Assembly (NCBI RefSeq): GCF_900103695.1
Contig: NZ_FNHF01000001.1
Location: 372,001-436,000 of the forward strand
Direction: 5' to 3'
DNA length: 64,000 nucleotides
From: Sediminibacillus halophilus
GTDB lineage: Bacteria; Bacillota; Bacilli; Bacillales; Amphibacillaceae
Part shown: positions 8,305 to 17,968 of the stretch, one piece after another
Numbering within the stretch: position 1 is the stretch's first letter
Layout of the letters: every line of letters starts with the position of its first letter
The notes under the pieces: model-generated
Databases searched by the model: none
What the model saw: the letters and a program-made list of their open reading frames with translations, nothing else
What the model was told of the DNA's origin: nothing
Translations under genes and position numbers: made by a program

Positions 8305-9531
8305 TCAATCCTGCTGGATATCCAGCTCAAAAGTATTATGAAGTGCATTTACCGCTGGCACAAGGTCTTCTTGATGGATCAGAACCCAAATCGTCGTATG
8401 ACTGTCTGCTGACTGAAGGATATGAACCCCTGCATCTGTCAGTGTCTGGACAATCTTGGCAGTCACTCCAGGTACACCTGTCATTCCGGCACCTACTAAG
8501 GATACTTTTGCACAATCTTTCGTGATGATTGGTTCGTAGTCCATTCTTTCCAGCAATTCGACAGCCTGGTCTGTAAACCGTTCTGGTATAGTGTATACCA
8601 CACCGGTAGGAGAAATATTTATAAAATCGACAGAAATTCCAGCTGCGGCCATCGCTTTAAAAACTTCCGAGTGTAAACGGTAAGGCTCCTTGTTCGTATT
8701 TACCCTCACTTGTGTTATATCGGAAATATGAGCGATCCCTGTCACAAGTCTGTCAGGAATATCCTTTCCTTTTGCCGATTCACGCGAGGAAGTAACCAAT
8801 GTCCCGGTATCTTTTGTATGAGTAGAACGGACTCTTATTGGCACTTTTGCCTGCATCGCAATCTCCACCGCTCGCGGATGGATGACCTTTGCTCCCTGAT
8901 AAGCAAGATTGCAAATCTCTGAATAAGTAACTACATCTAATATCCTTGCAGTCTCCACAACTCGCGGATCCGCGGTCATAATCCCTTCTACGTCTGTAAA
9001 AATATCGATATACTCAGCACCAAGTCCTGCTCCCAATGCGGCGGCAGAGGTATCGCTTCCTCCTCTTCCGATAGTGGTGATTTCACCATCTTCCGTTTTA
9101 CCTTGGAAACCAGCTACCACTACCACATCATACATTTCCAATTCTTTTTTTACACGTTCTGGGTTCATTTCTTTAATTTTGGCTTCTGTAAAATCCCCAC
9201 TTGTAATAAAACCAGCTTGTGCCCCAGTCAGTGAAATGGAATGGATTCCTGCTTCTTTTAATTCATTGGAAAAAACAACAGAAGAAATTGTTTCTCCGCA
9301 GGATAAAAGCAGATCCTGTTCCCGCTTCGAAATCTGGCTGTGCGGGAACCCGACAAGCTGGAGCAGAGCATCTGTCGAATAAGGATCCGGAAACCTTCCC
9401 ATGGCTGAAACTACCACTACTACTTTATAGCCTTCGTCAATCGCATCTTTAATATGTCCGGCGGCACTTGCCCGAGTATCTTTGTCTCGCACAGAAGTAC
9501 CACCGAACTTTTGAACTAATATTTTACTCAT
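8305..9531 (-). CDS. dapG: Aspartokinase I (diaminopimelate-sensitive type)
   Basis: A 408-residue kinase that phosphorylates aspartate, the entry step of the aspartate family. The N-terminal amino-acid kinase domain opens with VQKFGGTSV and has the TTIGRGGSDTSA nucleotide-binding segment. Two C-terminal ACT domains (about 265-400) carry feedback control. Position before dapA and after asd matches B. subtilis DapG, the isozyme inhibited by diaminopimelate. The ATG at 9531 has GAGGTG 5 bases upstream; an in-frame GTG two codons earlier lies inside that site and is rejected. Confidence 0.93.
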   Translation of the reverse strand: MSKILVQKFGGTSVRDKDTRASAAGHIKDAIDEGYKVVVVVSAMGRFPDPYSTDALLQLVGFPHSQISKREQDLLLSCGETISSVVFSNELKEAGIHSISLTGAQAGFITSGDFTEAKIKEMNPERVKKELEMYDVVVVAGFQGKTEDGEITTIGRGGSDTSAAALGAGLGAEYIDIFTDVEGIMTADPRVVETARILDVVTYSEICNLAYQGAKVIHPRAVEIAMQAKVPIRVRSTHTKDTGTLVTSSRESAKGKDIPDRLVTGIAHISDITQVRVNTNKEPYRLHSEVFKAMAAAGISVDFINISPTGVVYTIPERFTDQAVELLERMDYEPIITKDCAKVSLVGAGMTGVPGVTAKIVQTLTDAGVHILQSADSHTTIWVLIHQEDLVPAVNALHNTFELDIQQD

Positions 9532-9546
9532 ACACACACCTCAAAG

Positions 9547-10593
9547 TTACAGCAAATTATTTTTTATAAGACTTTCTGCGATTTGCACAGAATTCCATGC
9601 TGCCCCTTTTAGTAGATTATCAGATACGACCCAAAGGTGGAAGCCTTTCGGATGGTCTGGGTCTTTTCTCACTCGACCGACAAAAACATCACTTTTGCCT
9701 GCTGCGCTTAATGGGGTAGGATATTCCTGTTCTGACGGATTGTCTTCAAGCGTAATGCCATCCGCATTCCGCAATACTTCATGGATATCAGCTGCTTGCA
9801 GCCCCTCTTTTTCTACCTCAATATATACACTTTCTGCATGTGAAGTGAAAAATGGAAGACGTACGCATGTTGCAGCTACAGGAAGATTCGGTGCATGCAT
9901 GATTTTTTTTGTTTCGTTGATCATTTTCATTTCTTCGAATGTATAACCATTCTCCTCGAACGTGTCTATTTGCGGAAGTGCATTAAACGCAATTGGAAAA
10001 TGCTTTTTATCACCTTTAACAGGCATAATATCCGCTTCCAAATCCTCACCATTCAAAAATGCTTTCGATTGTTCACGCAATTCTTCCGCAGCTGAAGTAC
10101 CAGCGCCCGAAACTGCTTGATAAGTAGAGACGATTACTCGAGAAATACCATGAGACTCCTTTATCGGCTGGAGGGCAGCCACCATTTGAATTGTTGAACA
10201 ATTCGGATTTGCGATAATACCTTTGTGACTGGAAAGATCCTTTTCGTTTACTTCAGGCACAACGAGCGGAACTTCTTCATCCATACGAAAAGCACTTGTA
10301 TTGTCAATGACAACTGCTCCTCTGCTTACTGCTTCGTGGGCCAGACGTTTTGATACTGATCCCCCTGCTGAAAACAAAGCGATTTGTACTCCTTCAAAAC
10401 TTTCTGGAGTTGCTTCTTTTACAGTTATTTCCTCACCTTTAAAAGCTATTTTTTTACCAGCTGAACGGCTGGAAGATAACAATGTTAAACTCGCCAAAGG
10501 AAACGCCTTTTTTTCAAGAGTTTCCAGCATTTTTTGTCCTACTGCTCCCGTCGCTCCTACGACGGCAACATGGTACCCTTGTTGATTTTGCAT
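9547..10593 (-). CDS. asd: Aspartate-semialdehyde dehydrogenase
   Basis: A 348-residue NADP-dependent enzyme that reduces aspartyl phosphate to aspartate semialdehyde. The Rossmann motif GATGAVGQ is at 13-20, and the catalytic Cys is C132 in NPNCST. Both dehydrogenase domains are full length. GGGAGGAG lies 9 bases before the ATG. The stop is 15 bases from dapG, so the two are co-transcribed, and it follows the dipicolinate synthase genes. Confidence 0.95.
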   Translation of the reverse strand: MQNQQGYHVAVVGATGAVGQKMLETLEKKAFPLASLTLLSSSRSAGKKIAFKGEEITVKEATPESFEGVQIALFSAGGSVSKRLAHEAVSRGAVVIDNTSAFRMDEEVPLVVPEVNEKDLSSHKGIIANPNCSTIQMVAALQPIKESHGISRVIVSTYQAVSGAGTSAAEELREQSKAFLNGEDLEADIMPVKGDKKHFPIAFNALPQIDTFEENGYTFEEMKMINETKKIMHAPNLPVAATCVRLPFFTSHAESVYIEVEKEGLQAADIHEVLRNADGITLEDNPSEQEYPTPLSAAGKSDVFVGRVRKDPDHPKGFHLWVVSDNLLKGAAWNSVQIAESLIKNNLL

Positions 10594-10710
10594 GCTAAAA
10601 ATTCTCCTCCCTAAATAATTCGGTGTCTGTTAACATGTTTACAGATTTTTTCTCATAGTCTTTATTCTAACATAATAGAAGAAAGGAAGGTATAGAAAGG
10701 GTATGTGTGC

Positions 10711-11298
10711 TTATTTTCTTTCAATGATAACCGGTTGCAATTGTTTATATTGCAGGGCGCTTTCTACGGTATCCTGTAATAAATCCATTTCGGCTACCAA
10801 GGAGTTCGGTTTCTTGAACGGATCGTCCTGACCATAAGGAATGAAATAAATCAATTTTGTAGCCATTAACCGCATTAAATTGACTCCATTCAATCCCAAG
10901 GCATCATTTGTTGATATACCTAAGACGACTGGATTTCCATTACGGATGGTAGCTTTTGCGGCCATCAAGACAGGGGAATCCGTCAAAGCATTAGCGAGTT
11001 TACTCATCGAATTCCCTGTCAAAGGGGCTATAACCATGCAATCCAAAGGATATTTAGGTCCTAGCGGCTCTGCTTCCGGAATGGTTGTAATCAACTCTTT
11101 ACCAGTAATCTCTTTTATTCTTTGCAGATGTTCTTTCGCCTCACCAAAATGGGTATCGGTATTCTGTACTGTATAAGAAACAACTGGTACAACATCTGCT
11201 TTTGCCTCTACCAGTTTTTCCATTTGAGGAAAAACAGCATCATAGGTACAATGGGAGCCTGTAAGACCGAATCCGATTCTTTTTCCTTCTAATGACAT
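10711..11298 (-). CDS. spoVFB: Dipicolinate synthase subunit B
   Basis: A 195-residue flavoprotein-fold subunit (dpaB) that works with DpaA to oxidise dihydrodipicolinate to dipicolinic acid in the mother cell during sporulation. It has the GLTGSHCTYD motif near the N-terminus and the flavoprotein-type segment MVIAPLTGNSMSKLANALTD. Its ATG is one base past the dpaA stop region, with AAAGGAG 8 bases upstream, so the pair is co-expressed from the sigma-K promoter ahead of dpaA. Confidence 0.95.
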   Translation of the reverse strand: MSLEGKRIGFGLTGSHCTYDAVFPQMEKLVEAKADVVPVVSYTVQNTDTHFGEAKEHLQRIKEITGKELITTIPEAEPLGPKYPLDCMVIAPLTGNSMSKLANALTDSPVLMAAKATIRNGNPVVLGISTNDALGLNGVNLMRLMATKLIYFIPYGQDDPFKKPNSLVAEMDLLQDTVESALQYKQLQPVIIERK

Positions 11299-11299
11299 G

Positions 11300-12196
11300 T
11301 CACTTACTCCTTTCCGAAATATGTTCCGTCAATATTTGGGAAACTACCCTTCCCAGAATGGCACCTGCTGTCTTCGGAGCAACGATTCCTGGTAACCCCG
11401 GAGCGGGCATTGCTTTGATTCCCCGCTGTTCCGCAAATTTAAAATCAGTCCCGCCTGGTTTGGAAGCCAAATCGATGATTAAAGCTTGTGACTTCATAAG
11501 CTGGATTACTTCCCTTGTGACAACCATTGCAGGTATGGTATTGATTAGCAGATCACAATTGGGTGAATGTGTGGTCAAATCATCCAAAGTAAAAGGGGTC
11601 AGTCCCATTTCTGTAATCCTGGCAAGGTCTGACTGATGCTTAGAACCGACGGATACATGTGCTCCAAGGCCGGCAAACTTGCTCGCAAGTGTCATACCAA
11701 CCCTTCCCAATCCCAAGATGATTACATTGCTTGAATGGATAGTGAAATCGGTGTTCTGGATGGCCATCATGATGGTGCCTTCGACTGTTGGGATCGAATT
11801 GTATATCGCTACATCATCCCGATCGAATAAAGGTACCAACTGTAATGCCGCCTCCCCAGCTGCTTCATTTAAAAAGGGAGTTGTGATGCCTGAAAATACG
11901 ATGCAACCACTTTTTAAGGAATGAAACCAATCTTTTTTCAACTGAATCTGTTTATCAGAAAAAACTGTTTCCACATATCCTCGATGGTCTGTTCCTGGTA
12001 CAGGAATAATCACTGCATCTAATTTACTCGGTTCGATATCTTCTAATTCTGCTTGCTTTGCACCAGTGAACCCTTTATCCAGCTGATCATAACCAATTAT
12101 AGTCAAGTCCATTTGGGGATTTTTCGTTAAGTGTCTGATCAATTCCAAATATCTGGCGTCACCGCCGATAATGGCAATATTCATTTTGGTATCCAT
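11300..12196 (-). CDS. spoVFA: Dipicolinate synthase subunit A
   Basis: A 298-residue dehydrogenase-like subunit (dpaA) of dipicolinate synthase. An N-terminal DpaA domain is followed by a Rossmann NAD(P)-binding domain with LGLGRVGMTLASKF near residues 155-169. The ATG at 12196 has GAGGTG 5 bases upstream. A second in-frame ATG four codons later is too far from that site. A sigma-K promoter match lies about 36 bases before the start, which fits late mother-cell expression known for this operon. Confidence 0.95.
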   Translation of the reverse strand: MDTKMNIAIIGGDARYLELIRHLTKNPQMDLTIIGYDQLDKGFTGAKQAELEDIEPSKLDAVIIPVPGTDHRGYVETVFSDKQIQLKKDWFHSLKSGCIVFSGITTPFLNEAAGEAALQLVPLFDRDDVAIYNSIPTVEGTIMMAIQNTDFTIHSSNVIILGLGRVGMTLASKFAGLGAHVSVGSKHQSDLARITEMGLTPFTLDDLTTHSPNCDLLINTIPAMVVTREVIQLMKSQALIIDLASKPGGTDFKFAEQRGIKAMPAPGLPGIVAPKTAGAILGRVVSQILTEHISERSK

Positions 12197-12231
12197 TACT
12201 TCACCTCGCGTAGGGATAATGCGTCTCTGTT

Positions 12232-12258
12232 TATACTATGAAATCCATCATGGTTAGT
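12232..12258 (-). promoter_or_regulatory. Sigma-K promoter for spoVFAB
   Basis: On the minus strand the sequence reads AC-N16-CATAGTATA. This matches the known sigma-K consensus AC-N16/17-CATANNNTA at every conserved position. It lies 36 bases upstream of the spoVFA start codon, and spoVF is sigma-K-controlled in B. subtilis. Confidence 0.8.
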
Positions 12259-12513
12259 GACTGTACACTCATCCCGAAAGAATTTACGACGAAAAAATAT
12301 GAGTATGTACCTTGTACCTTCACTTAAAGTCATTTGGATTACATTCTGACGACAATACCAGAACGTTCTATGCTAATGGGATGAAGGGATTCAGTCTTTC
12401 GTATAGGGAGGGGTTCAAAAAAATCAATTTAGGGTTAGGAGGTTTTCGGTGCGGATAATCTCACTCACCAGGTAAGAACTTCGAGATCGACCGGATGAAA
12501 AGCGAGAGTCGTT
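12259..12513. other. Non-coding region between ylmC and the spoVFA promoter
   Basis: About 250 bases without a credible gene. No further promoter or RNA element was recognised beyond the hairpins listed on either side. Confidence 0.45.
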
Positions 12514-12543
12514 ATGGTTTTGGTTACGAATAACCAAAACCAT
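12514..12543. repeat. Perfect 13-bp inverted repeat
   Basis: ATGGTTTTGGTTA-CGAA-TAACCAAAACCAT is a perfect inverted repeat. On the minus strand the loop reads TTCG, which would give a UUCG-type tetraloop in RNA. It lies just downstream of the ylmC terminator and has no T-run on that strand. Its role is unknown. Confidence 0.6.
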
Positions 12544-12551
12544 GAAAAGAT

Positions 12552-12585
12552 AAAAAAAGAAAGCCTGCAGGGAAATCTGCAAGCT
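12552..12585 (-). terminator. ylmC terminator
   Basis: On the minus strand AGCTTGCAG pairs with CTGCAGGCT (one G-U pair) around a 6-base loop, followed by TTCTTTTTTT. It is 34 bases past the ylmC stop and separates the ylxY-mlpA-ylmC genes from spoVFA. Confidence 0.88.
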
Positions 12586-12618
12586 GTAAACGGAACCTAT
12601 TATCCTCCTCGATAAGAT

Positions 12619-12849
12619 TCAGGAGTCAATGATAATCATATCTTCACCGATTTTCTTGATATCACGCCAATTTATTCTGATATTTTCCCCTTCTTTTTTC
12701 ATTCCAAACCATTTATAATTCGGAAGAATGAAGGATTCTATCTGACCTGTTTCCTCATTAAATTCCAAATCAGTATGACCCAAAATGCCTAGTCTAGTAC
12801 CACTGCTTACATCAACGATTTCTTTACCACTTAAATCCTTGTATCTCAT
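12619..12849 (-). CDS. ymxH: YlmC/YmxH-family PRC-barrel protein
   Basis: A 76-residue PRC-barrel protein of the YlmC/YmxH family. The opening RYKDLSGKEIVDVSSG and the INWRDIKKIGEDMIIID ending are typical. The molecular function is unknown; the family is associated with sporulating Firmicutes. It lies between mlpA and spoVFA as in B. subtilis. An AGGTGG site is just upstream of the ATG. Confidence 0.85.
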   Translation of the reverse strand: MRYKDLSGKEIVDVSSGTRLGILGHTDLEFNEETGQIESFILPNYKWFGMKKEGENIRINWRDIKKIGEDMIIIDS

Positions 12850-12956
12850 GTATCCACCTATCCTTCCAAGTCCCTTAGACTCTAAGTATGCTTTTCCTCT
12901 ATTTTATGAGGGACAATGGAATTCATGAGGATAATATTTACATGGTAAACAAAATA

Positions 12957-14168
12957 TCAAGGTGAAATCAGCGCACTCGAAGGATCTTGTTCAAACAAAG
13001 AACGAATGATACGGTTGGTCGACTCATGTGTTACTTGATCAATTTCGTTAATCATCTCATCAAGCGTCCGATGTCTGTTTAAAATCAATTCATTTTTTCC
13101 ATTTCTGCTCATTCGACTATTTGTACTTTCTAAGCTCAGCATTAAATTAGCTTTCAACTGCTCTTTACTATTGTGGAGCTCTTTGTCAGTAAGTCCATTT
13201 GTCTTGAAACTTTCGATGGTCGCCTCCATCGTTTCCTGCAGTACAGGTAACTGTTCTTTTCCGGTACCAGCATAAATGGTGAGCAATCCATTATCGACAA
13301 AAGAACTATGGTAGGAAAAAACGGAATAAGCGAGTCCTCTCTGCTCCCTTACGTCTTGAAACAGCCTGGAACTCATACTGCCCCCAAGCACATTATTCAT
13401 GATGATTAAGCTGTATATGGATGGATCATCGACTGGAAGACCTTGATAACCCAGGCATAAATGAGCTTGTTCGGTATCTTTTTTACGTTCTATATGCTCT
13501 CCTATGAATATTGGCCGTTGGTATTCGAATCCGTTACTTTTTGTATAATAATTGCCAAATAATTTTTCAACTTGTTTAAAATAACTGTCATCTACATTGC
13601 CGGCTACAGAAATCACCACATTTTCGGGTGTATAGTGACTATCCTTATATTGCTGTAAATCTTCTCGATTAAAGGAGGAAAGGGTTTGCTCGGAACCAAG
13701 AATTGGATAAGCCAACGGATGGTTCCCGAAAGAAACCTCCGATAACATATCGTGAATAATATCATCCGGGGTATCCTCGGACATCTTGATTTCCTCATAA
13801 ACGACCTTCTTTTCTCTTTCCAGCTCGTCTTCTTCAAAAGTAGAGTTGAAGAACATATCCGCCAATATTTCCAGGGCAAAATCTTTATAAGTATCGAGTA
13901 CTTTCGCATAAAAGCACGTATACTCTTTCGAAGTAAACGCATTTACCTGTCCGCCTATAGCATCGAAAGCTTCTGCAATGTCGCGGGCCGAGCGTGAAGT
14001 TGTTCCTTTGAAAAACATGTGCTCTAAAAAATGGGATATCCCATTTTTTTCCAACTCCTCGTTGCGAGACCCAGTCTTTATCCAAATCCCCACAGTAACG
14101 GATCTCACAGCCGGTATATCTTCTAATACTACTCTTAATCCATTGTTGCATGTATGTTTTTTAAGCAA
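12957..14168 (-). CDS. mlpA: M16-family zinc peptidase (MlpA/YmxG)
   Basis: A 403-residue processing-peptidase-like protein of the insulinase (M16) family. The inverted zinc motif HFLEH (residues 46-50) and the downstream glutamate in VVYEEIKM are intact, so it should be catalytically competent; the C-terminal half is the usual inactive M16 domain. The true start is taken as TTG at 14168. An AGGAGG site lies 6 bases upstream of it, and the protein then aligns with B. subtilis MlpA from residue 1. The longer frame to 14195 would begin upstream of the ribosome site. The substrate is not known. Confidence 0.9.
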   Translation of the reverse strand: MLKKHTCNNGLRVVLEDIPAVRSVTVGIWIKTGSRNEELEKNGISHFLEHMFFKGTTSRSARDIAEAFDAIGGQVNAFTSKEYTCFYAKVLDTYKDFALEILADMFFNSTFEEDELEREKKVVYEEIKMSEDTPDDIIHDMLSEVSFGNHPLAYPILGSEQTLSSFNREDLQQYKDSHYTPENVVISVAGNVDDSYFKQVEKLFGNYYTKSNGFEYQRPIFIGEHIERKKDTEQAHLCLGYQGLPVDDPSIYSLIIMNNVLGGSMSSRLFQDVREQRGLAYSVFSYHSSFVDNGLLTIYAGTGKEQLPVLQETMEATIESFKTNGLTDKELHNSKEQLKANLMLSLESTNSRMSRNGKNELILNRHRTLDEMINEIDQVTHESTNRIIRSLFEQDPSSALISP

Positions 14169-14200
14169 ATTGAATCCTCCTATACCTTCCTGCACATCAT

Positions 14201-15151
14201 TTATCGCTGTTCACTCAACAAACGTTCTATTGCTGCAATCTTGTATCCTTTTCGTTTGATCATCTCGATTAATTCATCCAATCCACTGTTCACCACATCA
14301 GTCGGGTGCATCAAAACCATCGCACCTGGGTGCACTTTTTCCTCCACCCGCTTTACCATGACAGGTACGGTTGGTTTTTTCCAATCAACTGTATCAACCG
14401 ACCAAAGGACCGTTTCCATATCAAGCTCAGCTGCTATTTGAACGACTTGTTCATTGAAACTCCCGCTTGGCGGAGCAAACCATTTGGGGGTATCTCCTGT
14501 AATGGCTTTAATAATTTCATTTGTCTGTTCTATCTGTTCCCTGTTTTCATCAGCTGTCAAACGCTTCATGTCTGGGTGGTTGTAAGCATGATTACCAATA
14601 GTATGCCCTTCTTCCTTAATCATCTTAACCAATTCAGCATTCTGACTTGCCCATTTTCCCTCAATGAAAAAATTGGCTTTAACATTCTTCTCCCGTAAGG
14701 TTTTGAGCATACTTGGAATATTTTCACTGCCCCAGGCCACGTTAACCAGTAATGTGACCATTTTCTTTTCCGGATGTCCGCGATAAACCGGGGCTGCAGG
14801 AAGATCCTCAAAGGTAATCCGGGGTTGAACTTGTTCCACAACAAGTAGTGACTGATCAAACTTTCCTGCCTTTTTCATCTTAGCCACCGATTCTTCGACG
14901 TTTACTTTTAACCCGTTCCTGCCGGGCATCTTCTTCCAAACCTTGTCTATTTTTGCATTGTCAGGTTTCTCATTCCAATGCTTTGCTTGTGTTTCTATTT
15001 CGCTGCGGATTGTATCCTCGTTTGGATTTACAACTGGCAGCGCTTCAGGGAGAATCTCCAGATTATTGTATTTAAATGGATTGGCTTCAATCGGGAAAAA
15101 AGCGCCGGCCAATAAAAGAAAAACACCTATTTGGATAATCAAACGTTTCAC
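14201..15151 (-). CDS. ylxY: YlxY-type polysaccharide deacetylase-like protein
   Basis: A 316-residue exported protein. A GTG at 15151 with AGGAGG 7 bases upstream starts a signal peptide or membrane anchor (KRLIIQIGVFLLLAGAFF). A NodB-type carbohydrate esterase domain spans about 130-310. Metal motif H-x3-H is present (H188, H192 in NHAYNH), but the usual TFDDG motif 1 reads NVAWG (137-141), so the catalytic Asp pair is lost. YlxY-family proteins in general share this as far as I recall. The role is therefore uncertain: it may be non-catalytic or have altered chemistry. The gene lies between pnp and mlpA as in B. subtilis. Confidence 0.85.
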   Translation of the reverse strand: MKRLIIQIGVFLLLAGAFFPIEANPFKYNNLEILPEALPVVNPNEDTIRSEIETQAKHWNEKPDNAKIDKVWKKMPGRNGLKVNVEESVAKMKKAGKFDQSLLVVEQVQPRITFEDLPAAPVYRGHPEKKMVTLLVNVAWGSENIPSMLKTLREKNVKANFFIEGKWASQNAELVKMIKEEGHTIGNHAYNHPDMKRLTADENREQIEQTNEIIKAITGDTPKWFAPPSGSFNEQVVQIAAELDMETVLWSVDTVDWKKPTVPVMVKRVEEKVHPGAMVLMHPTDVVNSGLDELIEMIKRKGYKIAAIERLLSEQR

Positions 15152-15526
15152 TTTGACCCCTCCTCTTTTATAACTATGAGGGGCGGGGACAAGGTAGAAC
15201 AAAAGGGAATACGGTATGACTGTCCCTTGTTTATACAGGCATTCCTTTCAACAGCCCTGTTTGCCCATAGAATAAATAAAGAAGGATTCCAATACATCCC
15301 TTTTATCTCGTATGGTTTTTTTCAGATATGTACGATAAGCATCATCCACCACTTTATTATGATGAGAGACTAGTTTAGGTCATGATAATTCTTGAAGAGA
15401 TTGGCACATCAAGGGAGGCCGTAGTAGTTTGCTGCCGAAACGGTTTATCAGCACTAAAAGTACCAAGCAAATTCTGTTTCACGTTGTTTTGTCTCTACCT
15501 CTATTATGGGAAGAGGATTTTACAGA
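15152..15526. other. Non-coding region between pnp and ylxY
   Basis: About 375 bases with no supportable gene. Besides the pnp terminator at its far end I see only AT-rich sequence that may contain the ylxY promoter; no box pair was good enough to call. Confidence 0.45.
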
Positions 15527-15567
15527 AATGAAACAAAAGAAAAAAAGAAACTGGGAGTCCAGCTTCT
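15527..15567 (-). terminator. pnp terminator
   Basis: On the minus strand AAGAAGCTGG pairs with CCAGTTTCTT (one G-U) around ACTC, followed by a T-rich tract (TTTTTCTTTTG). It lies 12 bases past the pnp stop. Confidence 0.88.
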
Positions 15568-15578
15568 TGTTTTTGCGT

Positions 15579-17687
15579 TTATTTTTCATCTTCCTGCTTT
15601 TGTTCTTTCAACACTGCTTTTCGTGATAAATTAACGCGTCCCTGATTATCGATTTCTTTTACTTTGACCATTACCTGATCACCAATCGAAACAACATCTT
15701 CAACCTTTCCGACCCTTTCTTCGGCCAGCTCGGAAATATGAACAAGACCGTCTTTTCCTTTGAACAGTTCGACAAATGCGCCGAACTTCTCGATACGTCG
15801 TACTGTGCCGAGATATATCTCGCCAACTTCCACTTCGCGTACAAGATCTTCGATGATCTTCTTGGCTTTTTGGTTCATAGACGAATCTGTAGAAGAAATA
15901 AATACTCTTCCATCCTGTTCGATATCAATTTTGACGCCAGTATCTTCGATAATTTTGTTAATTTGTTTGCCGCTCGGTCCAATTACATCACGTATTTTAT
16001 CAGGATTGATCTCCATGGTCAGAATCTTCGGTGCATATTCGGAAAGTTCCTGCTTCGGTTCACCGATGGTTTCCATCATATGATCAAGGATATGCATACG
16101 TCCTTTTTTGGCCTGGCTAAGAGCTTCATCGAGAATCTCTCTGGAAAGACCTTCAATCTTGATATCCATTTGCAAAGCAGTTACACCATTAGAAGTACCT
16201 GCTACTTTGAAATCCATGTCACCAAGAAAGTCTTCCATACCTTGTATGTCGGTTAGAATGGTATAATCTTCATCCTGCTTTACTAAGCCCATGGCTATCC
16301 CTGCGACAGGAGCTTTGATTGGGACACCGGCATCCATCATTGCCATTGTGCTGGCACAGATACTAGCCTGCGAAGTCGAGCCATTCGACTCCAAAACCTC
16401 GGACACTAGTCTTATGGTATAAGGAAATTCCTTTTCAGAAGGAACCACTACTTCCAAAGCCCGTTCCCCAAGAGCTCCATGACCAATCTCACGACGACCC
16501 GGCCCTCTGATTGGACCTGTTTCCCCTACGCTGTATTGTGGGAAATTATAATGGTGCATGAATCGTTTCGACTCTTCCAAATCCAGTCCGTCAAGAATTT
16601 GCACATCACCTAACGCTCCAAGTGTACAAACACTTAACGCCTGTGTCTGACCACGGGTAAACAGACCGGAACCATGGGTACGCGGCAGGACGCCGATTCG
16701 GGAGGATAAAGGACGAATTTCATCTACTTTTCGACCATCGGGCCGTACCTTCTCTTTGGTTATCAAGCGTCGTACTTCTTCTTTTACCAGTTTGTCCAGT
16801 ACCGCTTTAACCTGCTTGATTTTTTCTTCATCAGCCTCTTCATCCTCGTAGCTTTCCACAACCGCTTTTTTAGCTGCATCAATCGCTTCTTCGCGGGCAT
16901 GTTTTTCTTGAACCTGAATGGCTTGTACAAGGGAATCTTTTGCTTTCGCTTCTACCTCGGCTGACAAACTTTTATCCGGTTCAAACAACGTCACTTCCAT
17001 TTTTTCTTTGCCTACAGCTGCAATAACTTCCTCCTGGAAAGCAACTAGCCGTTTTATTTCTTCATGACCGAACATGATTGCTTCCAGCATGACTTCTTCC
17101 GGTACTTCATTGGCACCAGCTTCCACCATGTTGACGGCATCTTTTGTGCCGGCCACTGTCAAATTGATATCACTTTTTTCCAACTGTTCGACTGATGGAT
17201 TAATGATGAATTCTCCATCTACACGGCCGACAATCGCACCAGCAATTGGACCGCCGAACGGGATATCCGATACGCCTAGAGCCAGCGATGAACCGATCAT
17301 TGCCGCAATCACGGAAGAACAATTTTGATCTACACTCATTACTGTGCTGATTACTTGAACTTCATTTCGAAAACCATCGGCAAACAATGGACGGATAGGA
17401 CGATCAATCAAACGGGAAGTCAATACAGCTTTTTCACTTGGACGTCCCTCTCTTTTGATAAATCCTCCTGGAATTTTACCGACTGCATACAACCGCTCTT
17501 CATAGTTGACCGTCAACGGAAAGAACGGCAGGTCTTTGGGTTCGTTTGATGCGGTTGCCGCTGTCAGTACAGAAGTATCTCCATACTGAACCATGCAAGC
17601 ACCATTAGCTTGCTTCGCTAACTCTCCGACTTCGACCGAAAACGGCTGTCCGGAGATTTCCGTGGAAAATGTTTGCTTATCTGCCAT
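15579..17687 (-). CDS. pnp: Polynucleotide phosphorylase
   Basis: A 702-residue 3'-5' phosphorolytic exoribonuclease of the RNA degradation machinery. Two RNase PH domains (about 10-225 and 310-540) flank an all-alpha linker. A KH domain follows ([15 protein letters not shown] near 560), then an S1 domain (about 620-690). AGAGGAG lies 8 bases before the ATG. It follows rpsO, as in most bacteria, but here a terminator and about 280 bases separate them, so pnp probably has its own promoter as well. Confidence 0.96.
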   Translation of the reverse strand: MADKQTFSTEISGQPFSVEVGELAKQANGACMVQYGDTSVLTAATASNEPKDLPFFPLTVNYEERLYAVGKIPGGFIKREGRPSEKAVLTSRLIDRPIRPLFADGFRNEVQVISTVMSVDQNCSSVIAAMIGSSLALGVSDIPFGGPIAGAIVGRVDGEFIINPSVEQLEKSDINLTVAGTKDAVNMVEAGANEVPEEVMLEAIMFGHEEIKRLVAFQEEVIAAVGKEKMEVTLFEPDKSLSAEVEAKAKDSLVQAIQVQEKHAREEAIDAAKKAVVESYEDEEADEEKIKQVKAVLDKLVKEEVRRLITKEKVRPDGRKVDEIRPLSSRIGVLPRTHGSGLFTRGQTQALSVCTLGALGDVQILDGLDLEESKRFMHHYNFPQYSVGETGPIRGPGRREIGHGALGERALEVVVPSEKEFPYTIRLVSEVLESNGSTSQASICASTMAMMDAGVPIKAPVAGIAMGLVKQDEDYTILTDIQGMEDFLGDMDFKVAGTSNGVTALQMDIKIEGLSREILDEALSQAKKGRMHILDHMMETIGEPKQELSEYAPKILTMEINPDKIRDVIGPSGKQINKIIEDTGVKIDIEQDGRVFISSTDSSMNQKAKKIIEDLVREVEVGEIYLGTVRRIEKFGAFVELFKGKDGLVHISELAEERVGKVEDVVSIGDQVMVKVKEIDNQGRVNLSRKAVLKEQKQEDEK

Positions 17688-17866
17688 CTACTATACTCCT
17701 CTCAATAAAAATCTTGCCTTCAACCTCGACAAATTGCATTTCTTCATGTTGTTGCTATATTGTCAGTCTTTGCCGATTAAACAGTTTGCATACCCAGTCG
17801 CAGTCGATGGGTTAAGCATTTTCATGCAGTAATGCCGAAAGCGTGGTTCACAGCTTGCATAGCAAA

Positions 17867-17880
17867 TCGGCCGCGGCCGA
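17867..17880. repeat. GC-rich 14-bp palindrome upstream of pnp
   Basis: TCGGCCGCGGCCGA is a perfect 14-base palindrome in an otherwise AT-rich leader between rpsO and pnp. It could be the centre of a degraded interspersed repeat or part of the pnp leader structure. Confidence 0.5.
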
Positions 17881-17930
17881 CTCCGCCCAAAACTGCTTGG
17901 CAACTGGTTTATGTAATCGTTTATAAGTAC

Positions 17931-17956
17931 AGAAAAAGCGGGAATTCTCCCGCTTT
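17931..17956 (-). terminator. rpsO terminator
   Basis: On the minus strand AAAGCGGGA pairs perfectly with TCCCGCTTT and runs into TTTCT. It is 13 bases past the rpsO stop. Confidence 0.85.
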
Positions 17957-17968
17957 CCCCTAAAAAAC

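Noticed and set aside
8203-10710. Possible lysine riboswitch near dapG/asd
   Set aside because: Spacers are too short and lack the conserved lysine aptamer elements.
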